From JAAXHB01 sp965221635 (lineage in GTDB: Bacteria; Actinomycetota; Acidimicrobiia; Acidimicrobiales; Aldehydirespiratoraceae): a stretch of DNA of 64,000 nucleotides. The DNA lies in assembly GCA_965221635.1 (NCBI GenBank), contig OZ244902.1, positions 3,038,001 through 3,102,000 on the forward strand. Reading direction: 5' to 3'. Every line of letters starts with the position of its first letter. The first letter of the stretch is position 1. Made by a program: the position numbers and the translations under genes. Positions 52,583-60,998 of the stretch are shown piece by piece. Below the pieces are notes generated by a model, which was not told the DNA's origin, searched no databases, and saw nothing but the letters and a program-made list of their open reading frames with translations.

Positions 52583-54229
52583 ATGGCTGAATTCGCATAC
52601 TCGGATCTGTTGCCCTTGGGCGCCGACGACAAAAAATACCGGCTGGTGTCCACCGACGGGGTGTCCACCTTTGCCGCGGACGGTCGCACGTTCGTGAAGG
52701 TGGAGCCCGAAGCGCTGCGACACCTCACCGCGGTGGCCATGTACGACATAGCCCACTACCTGCGCCCCGGCCATCTGGGGCAGCTGCGTGCGATTCTCGA
52801 CGACCCCGAGGCGTCGCTGAACGACCGTTTCGTGGCCACCGAGCTGCTCCACAACGCCAACATCGCCGCGGGTGGGGTGCTGCCCATGTGTCAGGACACC
52901 GGCACCGCGGTGGTGATGGGCCGCAAGGGTGAGCAGGTGGTGACCTTCGCCGATGACGCCGAGGCCATCTCACGCGGCGTGTACGACACCTACAACACGT
53001 CGAACCTGCGCTACTCGCAGCTGGCGCCGTTGGACATGTTCACCGAGGTGAACACCGGCAACAACCTCCCCGCCCAAATCGAGATCCACTCCAAGCCCGG
53101 CAGCGCCTACGAGCTGTTCTACATGGCCAAGGGCGGCGGCTCGGCCAACAAGTCGTTCCTGTACCAGAAAACCAAGGCGCTTCTCAACGAGGAATCCCTG
53201 TTGGACTTTTGCGACGAGACGCTGCGGCTGTTGGGCACCGCGGCGTGCCCGCCCTATCACCTGGCGCTGGTGGTGGGCGGCACCTCCGCCGAGCACAACC
53301 TGAAGACCGCCAAGCTGGCCTCCGCGAAGTACCTGGACACGCTGCCAACCCAAGGCGACGCCGCCACGGGTCACGGCTATCGCGACCTGCAATGGGAGCA
53401 ACGGGTGCTGGAACTCACCCGCACCTTCGGCATAGGCGCCCAGTTCGGCGGCAAGTACTTCTGCCATGACGTGCGGGTGGTGCGCCTGCCCCGCCACGGC
53501 GCCTCCAACCCGGTTGGCATAGCGGTGAGCTGCTCAGCGGATCGTCAGGCCAAGGCCAAGATCACCGCCGAGGGCTTGTTCCTGGAGCAGCTCGAAACCG
53601 ACCCGGCCCGGTTCCTTCCCGACCACGAAGGCGAACTGTCCTCCGACGTGGTGGCCGTGGACCTCAACCAGCCCATGGACGACATTCGCCGTCAACTCAC
53701 CCGCTACCCGGTGAAGACCCGCCTCGCCTTGAGCGGAACACTGGTGGTGGGCCGCGACATCGCCCACTCGCGCATCAAGGCCCGCCTCGACGCCGGCGAG
53801 CCGATGCCTAGCTACATGCGTGACCATCCGATCTACTACGCGGGCCCCGCCAAGACACCCCAGGGTTACGCGTCGGGGAGTTTCGGCCCAACCACCGCGG
53901 GTCGCATGGACTCCTACGTGGACCAGTTCCAGGCGGCCGGTGGCTCACTGGTGATGCTGGCCAAGGGCAACCGATCCCGTGAGGTCACCGAGGCGTGCGC
54001 CCGTCACGGCGGCTTCTACCTGGGATCCATCGGCGGGCCCGCGGCGCGCCTCGCCTTGGACTCGATCCGATCGGTGGAAGTGCTCGAATACCCCGAGTTG
54101 GGTATGGAGGCGGTGTGGCGCATCGAGGTTGAGGACTTCCCCGCGTTCATCGTGATCGACGACAAGGGAAACGACTTCTTCGCCGAGGTGTCCACACCGG
54201 TGCGTCTCGGCAACCGGCCCAAGAGCTGA
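52583..54229 (+). CDS. Fumarate hydratase, class I ([4Fe-4S])
   Basis: A 548-residue class I fumarase (FumA/FumB type), which hydrates fumarate to malate using an oxygen-sensitive [4Fe-4S] cluster. The N-terminal alpha part includes LHNANIAAGGVLPMCQDTGTAVV with a cluster Cys, the middle includes GGGSANKSFLYQKTKALL and FGIGAQFGGKYFCHDVRVVRLPRHGASNPVGIAVSCSADRQ with further Cys, and the C-terminal beta domain includes GPTTAGRMDSYVDQFQAAGGSLVMLAKGN and HGGFYLGSIGGPAARLA. Length equals the fused alpha-beta form. The Fe-S need fits the suf genes nearby. The start has GAAAGG nine bases upstream. Confidence 0.95.
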   Translation: MAEFAYSDLLPLGADDKKYRLVSTDGVSTFAADGRTFVKVEPEALRHLTAVAMYDIAHYLRPGHLGQLRAILDDPEASLNDRFVATELLHNANIAAGGVLPMCQDTGTAVVMGRKGEQVVTFADDAEAISRGVYDTYNTSNLRYSQLAPLDMFTEVNTGNNLPAQIEIHSKPGSAYELFYMAKGGGSANKSFLYQKTKALLNEESLLDFCDETLRLLGTAACPPYHLALVVGGTSAEHNLKTAKLASAKYLDTLPTQGDAATGHGYRDLQWEQRVLELTRTFGIGAQFGGKYFCHDVRVVRLPRHGASNPVGIAVSCSADRQAKAKITAEGLFLEQLETDPARFLPDHEGELSSDVVAVDLNQPMDDIRRQLTRYPVKTRLALSGTLVVGRDIAHSRIKARLDAGEPMPSYMRDHPIYYAGPAKTPQGYASGSFGPTTAGRMDSYVDQFQAAGGSLVMLAKGNRSREVTEACARHGGFYLGSIGGPAARLALDSIRSVEVLEYPELGMEAVWRIEVEDFPAFIVIDDKGNDFFAEVSTPVRLGNRPKS

Positions 54230-54250
54230 GGCCCCTTCAGGCGCGCAGCC

Positions 54251-54260
54251 GGGGGGGGGG
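54251..54260 (+). repeat. G10 homopolymer in the fumarase-rsfS convergent gap
   Basis: Ten consecutive G at 54251-54260, in a short GC-rich convergent spacer (54230-54323) with GGCGC/GCGCC dyads. A likely slippage site or sequencing-error hotspot. Confidence 0.9.
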
Positions 54261-54323
54261 CCTGCGCCGGGGGGCCTGGGCCGCGTCAGCAGGCTGGGGC
54301 GCGGCGGGAGGCTAAGCCCCCCT

Positions 54324-54740
54324 TTATGGCGCAGCCGGATCGGTGGGCGCGGCGGCGCCTGCGGCCACGGCCGCGTCGTTGACGACGGCGGCCTGCCAGT
54401 CCAGCACCGGGCAGTCACCCCAAAGCTGCTCCAGTTGGTAGAGCAGGCGGCGGGGCTCGTCAAAGACGTGAACCACGAAGCTGCCGTAGTCGATCAGCAC
54501 CCACTGCAAACCGTCGAGACCTTCGGTGCGGATCGGTTTGATGCCCAAGGCGCCGAGCCGTTCCTGCACGCCTTGAGCGATGGCCCTCACCTGGCGGGCG
54601 ACACCGCCGTGTGTGATCACGAAGAAGTCCGTGACCGCCAGCACATCGCCCACCTCGATCACCTTCGTGTCCACGCCGCCCCGCTGCTGGGCGGCCACCG
54701 CCGCCACTGCGGAGGCCTGCCCGGGATCGAGGCCGGTCAT
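54324..54740 (-). CDS. rsfS: Ribosome silencing factor RsfS
   Basis: A 138-residue protein (Iojap/RsfS family) that binds ribosomal protein L14 and blocks 30S-50S joining when cells slow down. The conserved segment KVIEVGDVLAVTDFFVITHGGVARQVRAIAQGVQERL...GLDGLQWVLIDYGSFVVHVFDEPRRLLYQLEQLWGD is complete. An alanine-rich tail follows. It is the last of the nadD-LCP-rsfS operon, the usual actinobacterial order. ATG 54740 is chosen; a 20-bp duplication of the stop/start junction makes a 7-codon micro-ORF just upstream. Confidence 0.95.
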   Translation of the reverse strand: MTGLDPGQASAVAAVAAQQRGGVDTKVIEVGDVLAVTDFFVITHGGVARQVRAIAQGVQERLGALGIKPIRTEGLDGLQWVLIDYGSFVVHVFDEPRRLLYQLEQLWGDCPVLDWQAAVVNDAAVAAGAAAPTDPAAP

Positions 54741-54770
54741 GGCTGGGCGAGGCCTGTCATGGTTGGGCGA
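54731..54770. repeat. 20-bp tandem duplication at the LCP stop/rsfS start junction
   Basis: GGCCGGTCATGGCTGGGCGA (54731-54750) and GGCCTGTCATGGTTGGGCGA (54751-54770) differ at two bases. On the minus strand each holds an ATGA stop/start overlap, so a micro-ORF (MTGLAQP) lies between the LCP gene and rsfS. Confidence 0.92.
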
Positions 54771-56118
54771 GGTCGGCGCCGACGGTGACGGTGATGTCGG
54801 CGTAGTCGGGGGCCGAACCCAACTCCACGAAAGCCATGCCCGCGCCTTGACCGCCCGGAGCAAGCGCCACCGCTATGCGCTCCGCGTCGGCGAGCGCCTC
54901 GAGGCGGTGGTAGGCCACCAGAGTCTCCGCCTTGTCGAAGTCCTCGGCGTTGCCCATCACCGTGACGATGCCACCAACGTCGATGATCTGCTGCGCCACG
55001 TCGTTTCGCAGCTGCTGGTCGCCCACGCCGTCGAGCACCTCCACCTTGGGCCGCGCCACCGACAGCGGCGCGGTGGGCCATCGCACCAGCCTGCGCCCGT
55101 TGGCGGTGAGCCAGGCCCGGCCAGCGTCGCCAAGCTCGTACAACGCCACAGAACCCGCCACCGGTGTGACCGGCAGAATCTCCACCGTGTGGGAGCGTCG
55201 AGCCAGCCCATCGAGAAACACCGACAGTCCCTCACGGAACGGCAGGATCACCGTGCTGAGATCCTCGGCGTGGCGGAGGCGGTCGATCCACACAGTCCAC
55301 ATGTCGCTTTGGCGCTGCAGGCGCACGGCGTCCACCTCGCCGGTGTTGCGGAACCCGTACACCTGCGCCGCCTCGGCGCCGTCCAACTGCTGGAACCCCT
55401 GCTCGAAAATCACCCGCCGAGCCCCGTCGTCGTCGACCACGGCCAGTTCGTCCAACAGCGGATAGGTGAACGGCGCCGCGGGTTGCATCGCCGCGGCGAG
55501 ACTCTCCGCGGGCACCTCGGTCACATCCTCGAAACCGAAACCGAAGAGCTGCTCCGCCAGGCGCTCAACCGCATCGGCCCCACCCGAGGCGTAGGCCTCG
55601 CGCAGCACCGACGCCTGGTTGTCGGCGCTTGCCACGATCAACTCCGGTGACACCAGCACCACCGCGGCGTTGTCGGCGTCGGGCAGCACAAGCAACGTGA
55701 CCCCGGTGAGCACTCCGGCGTCGGTGTGAAGCATCAGCAATGTGGGGGTGGGCGCCACGAACGCCTTGAAGCGCGGCCTTTCGGGATTGGACTCCCCGGG
55801 ATTCTCGGGCGTTCCAACCGTGCTGTCGAGCAACGTTCGGAAGCCGCTGACCGCCAACAGCGCCACCGCCAACGCCGATGCCACCACGATCACGGGGAAC
55901 ACCAAACGCCAGAATCCGTGAGCCCTGGGCGCGGTGCGACGACGCCTCCGCCTGGTGGCGCCTTCGGGGTGGCCGGCGCTGTCCGGGTGATCTCCGTTGG
56001 GGTCGTCGGCGCCGTTGGGGCCGGGTTCCCCGGCGGCGAGGTCGGCCAGATCGTTCGCGTATGCCTCGTTGCCTGAACCGGCATCCCCGGACACGGCGGC
56101 CCGGGATTTGGGTGTCAC
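54757..56118 (-). CDS. LytR-CpsA-Psr (LCP) family protein with LytR_C domain
   Basis: A 453-residue cell-envelope protein. Its N-terminal cytoplasmic part is Pro/Asp/Arg-rich, followed by one membrane helix (LVFPVIVVASALAVALLAVSGF, about 70-90), an extracytoplasmic region (LLMLHTDAGVLTGVTLLVLPDADNAAVVLVSPEL..., about 115-330) that resembles an LCP core but lacks several usual Asp/Arg phosphate ligands, and a C-terminal LytR_C-type domain (KVEVLDGVGDQQLRNDVAQQIIDVGGIVTVMGNAEDFDKAETLVAYH). LCP enzymes attach teichoic-type or arabinogalactan polymers to peptidoglycan. GTG 56118 overlaps the nadD stop (GTGA); the 14-codon longer frame is rejected. Its stop overlaps the duplicated rsfS junction. 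Confidence 0.8.
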   Translation of the reverse strand: MTPKSRAAVSGDAGSGNEAYANDLADLAAGEPGPNGADDPNGDHPDSAGHPEGATRRRRRRTAPRAHGFWRLVFPVIVVASALAVALLAVSGFRTLLDSTVGTPENPGESNPERPRFKAFVAPTPTLLMLHTDAGVLTGVTLLVLPDADNAAVVLVSPELIVASADNQASVLREAYASGGADAVERLAEQLFGFGFEDVTEVPAESLAAAMQPAAPFTYPLLDELAVVDDDGARRVIFEQGFQQLDGAEAAQVYGFRNTGEVDAVRLQRQSDMWTVWIDRLRHAEDLSTVILPFREGLSVFLDGLARRSHTVEILPVTPVAGSVALYELGDAGRAWLTANGRRLVRWPTAPLSVARPKVEVLDGVGDQQLRNDVAQQIIDVGGIVTVMGNAEDFDKAETLVAYHRLEALADAERIAVALAPGGQGAGMAFVELGSAPDYADITVTVGADLAQP

Positions 56119-56756
56119 AAGCCGCTTCCGTAGAGGCCGTGCGCCCGCACGATCTCGCAAACCGGGGCGGGCACCAGGGCGTGAACCGGTCTGCCGTCAC
56201 CGAAGCGGGCGCGAATGTCGGCCGAGGAGATGTCCATGGCCACACCGTCCACCACCACGAACGGCCACCCCGCCGGGGGACGCCCGCCGCTGCGGGCGGC
56301 ACGTTCCACCACCACGGTGGTGGCCAGATCGCGCACCTCGTGGGAGCGCTTCCACGTGTCGAGCGCCGCGGCGGCATCGGACCCCACCACCAGGAACAGC
56401 TCGGCCGGGCCGTGCAAATCGTGCAGCTCGGCAAGGGAGTCCGCGGTGTAGCTGGGCCCGCCCCGCCGGATTTCGATGGAGCTCGCCTCCAGGCCGTGGC
56501 AGTCCCTCACCGCGGCCTCAACCATCTCGAGGCGCACATCGGCAGCAGTGACCGGCCAAAAAGGGCTCTTTTGCCAAGGATCGTTGGCCACAACCAGCAA
56601 CACCAAATCCAAACCCAGTCGGTGGCGCACCTCGAGGCCCACCGCCAGGTGGCCGAAGTGTGGAGGATCGAAGGTGCCGCCGAACACTCCGATGCGAGCC
56701 GGCCGCGGCCCCGCGGCGATATCGGCGGCGGCATCGGCGGCGCGACCTTCGGGCAT
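56115..56756 (-). CDS. nadD: Nicotinate-nucleotide adenylyltransferase
   Basis: A 213-residue NadD that makes nicotinate adenine dinucleotide, the penultimate step of NAD synthesis. The nucleotidyl-transferase motif is GVFGGTFDPPHFGHLAVGLEV near residue 23, followed by the ANDPWQKS substrate loop, the PSYTADSLAEL segment and MDISSADIRAR near the C-terminus. Length is normal for the family. ATG 56756 follows TACACT at six bases, so this operon with the LCP protein and rsfS probably begins with a leaderless mRNA. Confidence 0.95.
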   Translation of the reverse strand: MPEGRAADAAADIAAGPRPARIGVFGGTFDPPHFGHLAVGLEVRHRLGLDLVLLVVANDPWQKSPFWPVTAADVRLEMVEAAVRDCHGLEASSIEIRRGGPSYTADSLAELHDLHGPAELFLVVGSDAAAALDTWKRSHEVRDLATTVVVERAARSGGRPPAGWPFVVVDGVAMDISSADIRARFGDGRPVHALVPAPVCEIVRAHGLYGSGL

Positions 56757-56762
56757 CCGCGC

Positions 56763-56768
56763 AGTGTA
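56763..56768 (-). promoter_or_regulatory. Putative -10 (TACACT) for the nadD operon
   Basis: TACACT on the minus strand ends six bases before ATG 56756. The 308-base gene-free stretch 56757-57064 otherwise holds the promoter and leader of the sigma factor gene. Confidence 0.5.
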
Positions 56769-56915
56769 CGAAGCCTGTACCGTGGCGAAATCCGCCCCCC
56801 GCGGTGGATTCGGACCGGGCCCGCCGCAACGAGATCACCGAACCGGCAATGCCCGGCGCAACCTCGCACAAAGTTGCTTGTGACGCATGTCACAGCCACC
56901 ATGGGGCCTGATAGC

Positions 56916-56943
56916 TTGACAGGCTGGCCCGTTGAACTATTGT
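56916..56943 (+). promoter_or_regulatory. Strong sigma70-type promoter of the sigma factor gene
   Basis: A consensus TTGACA (56916-56921) and TATTGT (56938-56943) are 16 bases apart. The predicted start near 56950 leaves a leader of about 115 bases before ATG 57065. Confidence 0.7.
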
Positions 56944-57064
56944 GTACACGAACCGGGCAGTCCGCCTCGCGAGCGAACGTTCGAGTTCACCCCCCTCATC
57001 CTCCCCAACAACACACCAAGGGCTGCCAAGCCTTCGCGAGCGGCTGCGCCCCGGAGACACGAAA

Positions 57065-57931
57065 ATGAGTGATTCAGTCGGACAATACCTCAACGAGATC
57101 GGCGCAGTTCCGTTGCTCAACGCTGCCGAGGAGCGCAAGCTCTCGCAGACCATCGAGCGCGGCGTGGAAGCCCGCCGATTGAAGGAAGAAGGCGAAACCG
57201 GACGCCACCTCGATCGGGCGATCCGCGAAGCCGACAAGGCCAAGGACCGCTTCATCCGCGCCAACCTGCGGCTCGTGGTGAGCGTCGCGCGCCGTTACCC
57301 GCTGCCGCCGGGCATGGAACTGCTCGACCTGATCCAGGAAGGCAACCTGGGTCTCGAACACGCCGTGGACAAGTTCGACTGGCGCAAGGGCTTCAAGTTC
57401 TCCACCTACGCCACCTTCTGGATCCGCCAGTCCATCGGACGCGCCCTCGACCAGAAGGCCAGCCTGGTGCGCCTGCCCGGTGACCGCTCCGCGAGCCTGC
57501 GCGCCGCGCTGCGTCAAACCTCCGGCGACGGCGACGCCCTCGACGACGACCACGCACGCCTGCACCGGCTCACCACGCCCACTTCGCTGGATCGCACCAT
57601 TGGTGACGACGACAGCAACGAGCTGGTGGACCTGATCGCGGATTCCAACCCGGGCCCCGAGTCCGAGGTGATGGCCCGCGTGGACGGCCAAATGGTGCGA
57701 GAGCTGCTCGACGACATGCTCGAGGAGCGCGCCAAGATGGCCGTGCAGCGACGCTTCGGCGTGGGCGACGACCTGGGTGGCGGCGATGACCGCAAGCGCT
57801 CCTACCGAGAGGTGGGCGAAGAGCTCGGCGTGACCGCCGAGGCTGCTCGACGCCTGGTGAAGCGGGCCATCAACACCATGCGCGAACGCGCCGAGGAACT
57901 GCGACTCGACGAGATCGTCGACGCCGCGTAA
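57065..57931 (+). CDS. Sigma-70 family RNA polymerase sigma factor, group 2 (SigB/RpoD-like)
   Basis: A 288-residue sigma factor. Region 1.2 (VGQYLNEIGAVPLLNAAEERKLSQTIERG), region 2 (AKDRFIRANLRLVVSVARRYPLPPGMELLDLIQEGNLGLEHAVDKFDWRKGFKFSTYATFWIRQSIGRAL, the core-binding and -10-reading part) and region 4 (SYREVGEELGVTAEAARRLVKRAINTMRERAEELRL, the -35-reading helix-turn-helix) are intact. Region 3 is shortened and degenerate (LVRLPGDRSASLRAALRQTSGDGDALDDDHARLHRLTTPTSL) compared with primary sigma factors, so promoter contacts there may differ. ATG 57065 has GGAG upstream; a longer frame upstream is within the leader. Confidence 0.9.
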   Translation: MSDSVGQYLNEIGAVPLLNAAEERKLSQTIERGVEARRLKEEGETGRHLDRAIREADKAKDRFIRANLRLVVSVARRYPLPPGMELLDLIQEGNLGLEHAVDKFDWRKGFKFSTYATFWIRQSIGRALDQKASLVRLPGDRSASLRAALRQTSGDGDALDDDHARLHRLTTPTSLDRTIGDDDSNELVDLIADSNPGPESEVMARVDGQMVRELLDDMLEERAKMAVQRRFGVGDDLGGGDDRKRSYREVGEELGVTAEAARRLVKRAINTMRERAEELRLDEIVDAA

Positions 57932-57938
57932 GTCCCGG

Positions 57939-58000
57939 CCCAGTGTGAACAGCCCAGTGTGAAAGATCAGCCCAGTGGGCAAGATCGGAACACAGTGGGC
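57939..58000 (+). repeat. Short decayed repeats upstream of the DAHP synthase gene
   Basis: CCCAGTGTGAA occurs at 57939 and 57953 (period 14), then CCCAGTGGGCAAGATCGGAA at 57971 and a related CACAGTGGGCAGAATGAGCC at 57991 (period 20). They sit just upstream of the next start codon. Confidence 0.8.
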
Positions 58001-58011
58001 AGAATGAGCCC

Positions 58012-59430
58012 ATGACTTCCACCCGGCCCTCGCTCTCCGCGTCCGCGATGCCACCGGCCCCTGGCTGGTCGGTGTCGTCGTGGCGCGAGCGGCCCGCCCG
58101 GCATCAACCGCAATGGCCCGACCCCGCAGCGCTTGAACAAGCCTGCAAACAGCTCGGCGACCACCCGCCGCTGGTGTTCGCCGGGGAGGCCCGTTCGTTG
58201 ATGGCGCACCTCGGTCGGGTTTGTGCCGGTGAGGCGTTCTTGTTGCAGGCCGGGGATTGCGCCGAGTCCTTCGACTCGTCCGCGGACTCGATCCGCGACA
58301 AGCTGCGGGTGATCCTGCAAATGGCGATCGTGCTCACCTACTCCGGTGGCATGCCGGTGGTGAAGGTGGGCCGCATCGCCGGGCAGTTCGCCAAGCCCCG
58401 CTCGAGCCCCACCGAAAAGGTGGGCGACACCGAGCTCACGTCGTTTCTGGGTCACATGGTGAACGACATCGGCTTCAGCGAATCCGAGCGTCTCCCGGAT
58501 CCGCGGCGTCTGCTCACCTCCTACCAGCGGGCCGCGTCCACGCTGAACCTGCTGCGGGCTTTCACACGGGGCGGCTTCGCCGACCTTTCACGGGTGGCGA
58601 GCTGGAATCGTGAGTTCGTTGCCGACAATCGCCCCACCGGCGCCGGCCGCGAAAGCGACATCAGCCGCCACTACGCGGCGCTGGCGCAGGACATCGACCG
58701 GGCGTTGCGGTTCATCGCCGCGTGCGGGATCACCTCGGACAACACCCCCCAGTTGCACGAGGTGGAGTTTTACACCAGCCACGAAGCGTTGGTGTTGGAC
58801 TACGAGGAGGCCCTCACCCGCGAGGATTCGCTCAACCCGGGGCACTGGTACGGATGCTCGGCGCACATGTTGTGGATCGGTGAGCGCACCCGCCAACTCG
58901 ACGGAGCCCACGTGGAGTTCCTGCGCGGGGTGAACAACCCTCTGGCATGCAAGGTCGGCCCCACCGCCACACCCGAAGAGGTGATCGGGCTGTGCGAGGC
59001 GCTCAACCCGCATCGCGTTCCCGGTCGGCTCACGCTGATCACCCGAGTGGGCGCCAGCGGGGTGCGTGACCTGCTTCCGCCTCTGGTGCGCGGAGTGCGA
59101 GACAGCGGACATCCGGTGGTGTGGGTGTGCGACCCGATGCACGGCAACACCTACACCTCCGAATCTGGTCGCAAGACCCGTCACTTCGATGACGTGCTGT
59201 CCGAGATCGCCGGGTTCTTCGAGGTACACGAACGTTGTGAAACCATCCCCGGCGGAATCCACATCGAGCTCACCGGTGACGACGTCACCGAATGCCTAGG
59301 CGGCGCCGCAGGGATAAGCGACTCCGACCTGGGCCGGGCGTTCGAAACGCTTTGCGATCCCCGCCTAAACGGCCGCCAGTCGGTTGACCTGGCGTTCCGG
59401 GTGGCCAAACTCCTAGCCGAGAGGTCCTGA
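58012..59430 (+). CDS. 3-deoxy-7-phosphoheptulonate synthase, class II
   Basis: A 472-residue class II DAHP synthase, which opens the shikimate pathway by condensing phosphoenolpyruvate and erythrose 4-phosphate. Typical blocks are PPLVFAGEARSL, the metal/PEP-binding AFLLQAGDCAESF, PVVKVGRIAGQFAKPRSSPTE, NREFVADNRPTGAGRESDI, YTSHEALVLDYEEALTRED and VWVCDPMHGNTYTSESGRKTR with the metal His/Asp residues. ATG 58012 follows CAGAAT at six bases. Not clustered with other shikimate genes here. Confidence 0.95.
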   Translation: MTSTRPSLSASAMPPAPGWSVSSWRERPARHQPQWPDPAALEQACKQLGDHPPLVFAGEARSLMAHLGRVCAGEAFLLQAGDCAESFDSSADSIRDKLRVILQMAIVLTYSGGMPVVKVGRIAGQFAKPRSSPTEKVGDTELTSFLGHMVNDIGFSESERLPDPRRLLTSYQRAASTLNLLRAFTRGGFADLSRVASWNREFVADNRPTGAGRESDISRHYAALAQDIDRALRFIAACGITSDNTPQLHEVEFYTSHEALVLDYEEALTREDSLNPGHWYGCSAHMLWIGERTRQLDGAHVEFLRGVNNPLACKVGPTATPEEVIGLCEALNPHRVPGRLTLITRVGASGVRDLLPPLVRGVRDSGHPVVWVCDPMHGNTYTSESGRKTRHFDDVLSEIAGFFEVHERCETIPGGIHIELTGDDVTECLGGAAGISDSDLGRAFETLCDPRLNGRQSVDLAFRVAKLLAERS

Positions 59431-59479
59431 CCCGGCGGCCCAAGGCCGCAAGCACGGACTGGCGCCGTCTGCGGGCAGT

Positions 59480-60901
59480 TCAGGCAAGCAAGTCCACGAA
59501 GGCGTCGAGCTGGCGCAGGTTGCGCACCTCGAACACGCCGTCGCAGTGCGGTGCGTACTCCCCCATTATCGAATCGCCGGTGTCCCAGTAGCTGCGCGGC
59601 TCCGGGTTGAGCCAGTACACGTGGCGGGCCTTGCGGCGCATCTCCTTGATGATCCCCGCGCCCGAGGCGTGGTAGTTGTTGCGGGCGTCTCCGAGCACCA
59701 GCACCGTGGTGCGCGACCCGATGTCGTGACCGAAACCGTCCCAGAACACCCCCAGGGCGTGGCCGTAATCGGAGTGCCCGTCCACCCACACCACGTCGGC
59801 TTCGGTGTTCACCCGGTGAACCGCCTCGGCGATGTCATCGGCGCCCTCGAAGAGGCTTGTCACCTCGTCGAGACCGTCGATGAACACGAACGAGCGCACC
59901 TTGGAGAACTCACCCGAGATGGCGTACACCAGGTGCAGCGTGAAACGCGCGAAAGCCGCGACCGAGCCCGACACGTCGGCCACCACCATGATCTCGGGCT
60001 TGTGAGGGCTGGGATGCTTGAACTTCGGTTCGGCCAGAACACCGCCGTAGGAAAGCGAATGTCGCACCGTTGAGCGGAAGTCGAGCGACCCCTTGCGACG
60101 ATTGCGGCGCCGCCGCGCCAGGCGTGCCGCCAGCTTTCGGGTGAGGGGCTGGATCGCCTTGCGCAGGTTGGCCATCTCCTCGCGCGAGGCGTGCATGAAG
60201 TCAATGTCGGCGGGCAAGGGCTTGCGCAGCGTTTTGGCCATTGCCTTCACGCCGCGGTCGGCCACGAGACGGCGGCGGATCTCGGCTTCGATTTGGCGTT
60301 TCAGCTCGGCGATGCGGAACTCGTACTCGTCGCGGCGCAGCCGCATCTCCAGGTCGTCGGGCGGGTCGCCCTCGGTGTGCTGATCCTGGCTCAGCAAACG
60401 CTCCAGCACTCCGTCGAGGTCGAGGTTGCGCAGCGTGCGGTACAGGTAGTAGGTGCCCCCCACCGGGCGGCCCGGCTCCATGCCGGCGTAGCGACGAACC
60501 GCCGAGCGTGCCGCCGAGCGCATCATGGCCTGATCGCCTCGCATCAACGCCTGGTAGAGCAGTTCGGCCAGTTCCTCCGCGGAGAGCGGCTCCCCGGATG
60601 AGCCTCCGGCGGGTTGTTGGCCGTCATCCGCGCCGTTTTGGGAGTCGGCGTCGGTGAGGTGGTCGTCGTCGATGGCGTACTGCGGGCCGCGCAGCGAGAA
60701 GTACACCTCGAACACCGTGTCGAACGCCGCCCAGTGGGCCTGGTTCTTCACCAGCGTGGCCGCAAGCGCCGCCTTGAACGTGGGACGGTCCTCGATTTGC
60801 ACGTGCTGGACGGCTTCCATTGCGTCCAGGCTTTCGGTGAGGCTCGCGGGAATGCCCACGGCGCGCAGCTCCTCGATGAAACCACCGAGAAGCTCAAGCA
60901 T
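59480..60901 (-). CDS. VWA (CoxE-like) domain protein, partner of the MoxR ATPase
   Basis: A 473-residue protein. Residues 1-70 are an N-terminal helical part (LELLGGFIEELRAVGIPASLTESLDAM), then an Asp/Gly-rich linker, helical part (SAEELAELLYQALMRGDQAMMRSAARSAVRRYAG), a basic segment (RKLAARLARRRRNRRKGSLDFRSTVRHSLSYGG), and a C-terminal von Willebrand A domain with the MIDAS motif D-x-S-x-S in VVADVSGSVAAF and a conserved Asp in VLVLGDARNNY. CoxE-type proteins work with MoxR ATPases to mature metal enzymes or membrane complexes. It is preceded by the MoxR gene at 97 bases. ATG 60901 is preceded by GAGGGG at eight bases; GTG 60907 is possible. Confidence 0.85.
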   Translation of the reverse strand: MLELLGGFIEELRAVGIPASLTESLDAMEAVQHVQIEDRPTFKAALAATLVKNQAHWAAFDTVFEVYFSLRGPQYAIDDDHLTDADSQNGADDGQQPAGGSSGEPLSAEELAELLYQALMRGDQAMMRSAARSAVRRYAGMEPGRPVGGTYYLYRTLRNLDLDGVLERLLSQDQHTEGDPPDDLEMRLRRDEYEFRIAELKRQIEAEIRRRLVADRGVKAMAKTLRKPLPADIDFMHASREEMANLRKAIQPLTRKLAARLARRRRNRRKGSLDFRSTVRHSLSYGGVLAEPKFKHPSPHKPEIMVVADVSGSVAAFARFTLHLVYAISGEFSKVRSFVFIDGLDEVTSLFEGADDIAEAVHRVNTEADVVWVDGHSDYGHALGVFWDGFGHDIGSRTTVLVLGDARNNYHASGAGIIKEMRRKARHVYWLNPEPRSYWDTGDSIMGEYAPHCDGVFEVRNLRQLDAFVDLLA

Positions 60902-60998
60902 GTTCACGGCCCCTCGGGCCGTGCCTGGGTCAGCTCCGGCTGCGGACATGTTCTCGGGTTCGTTTGCCGGCGGCGCAGTGCCCGGGGGCCTTCGGGGA

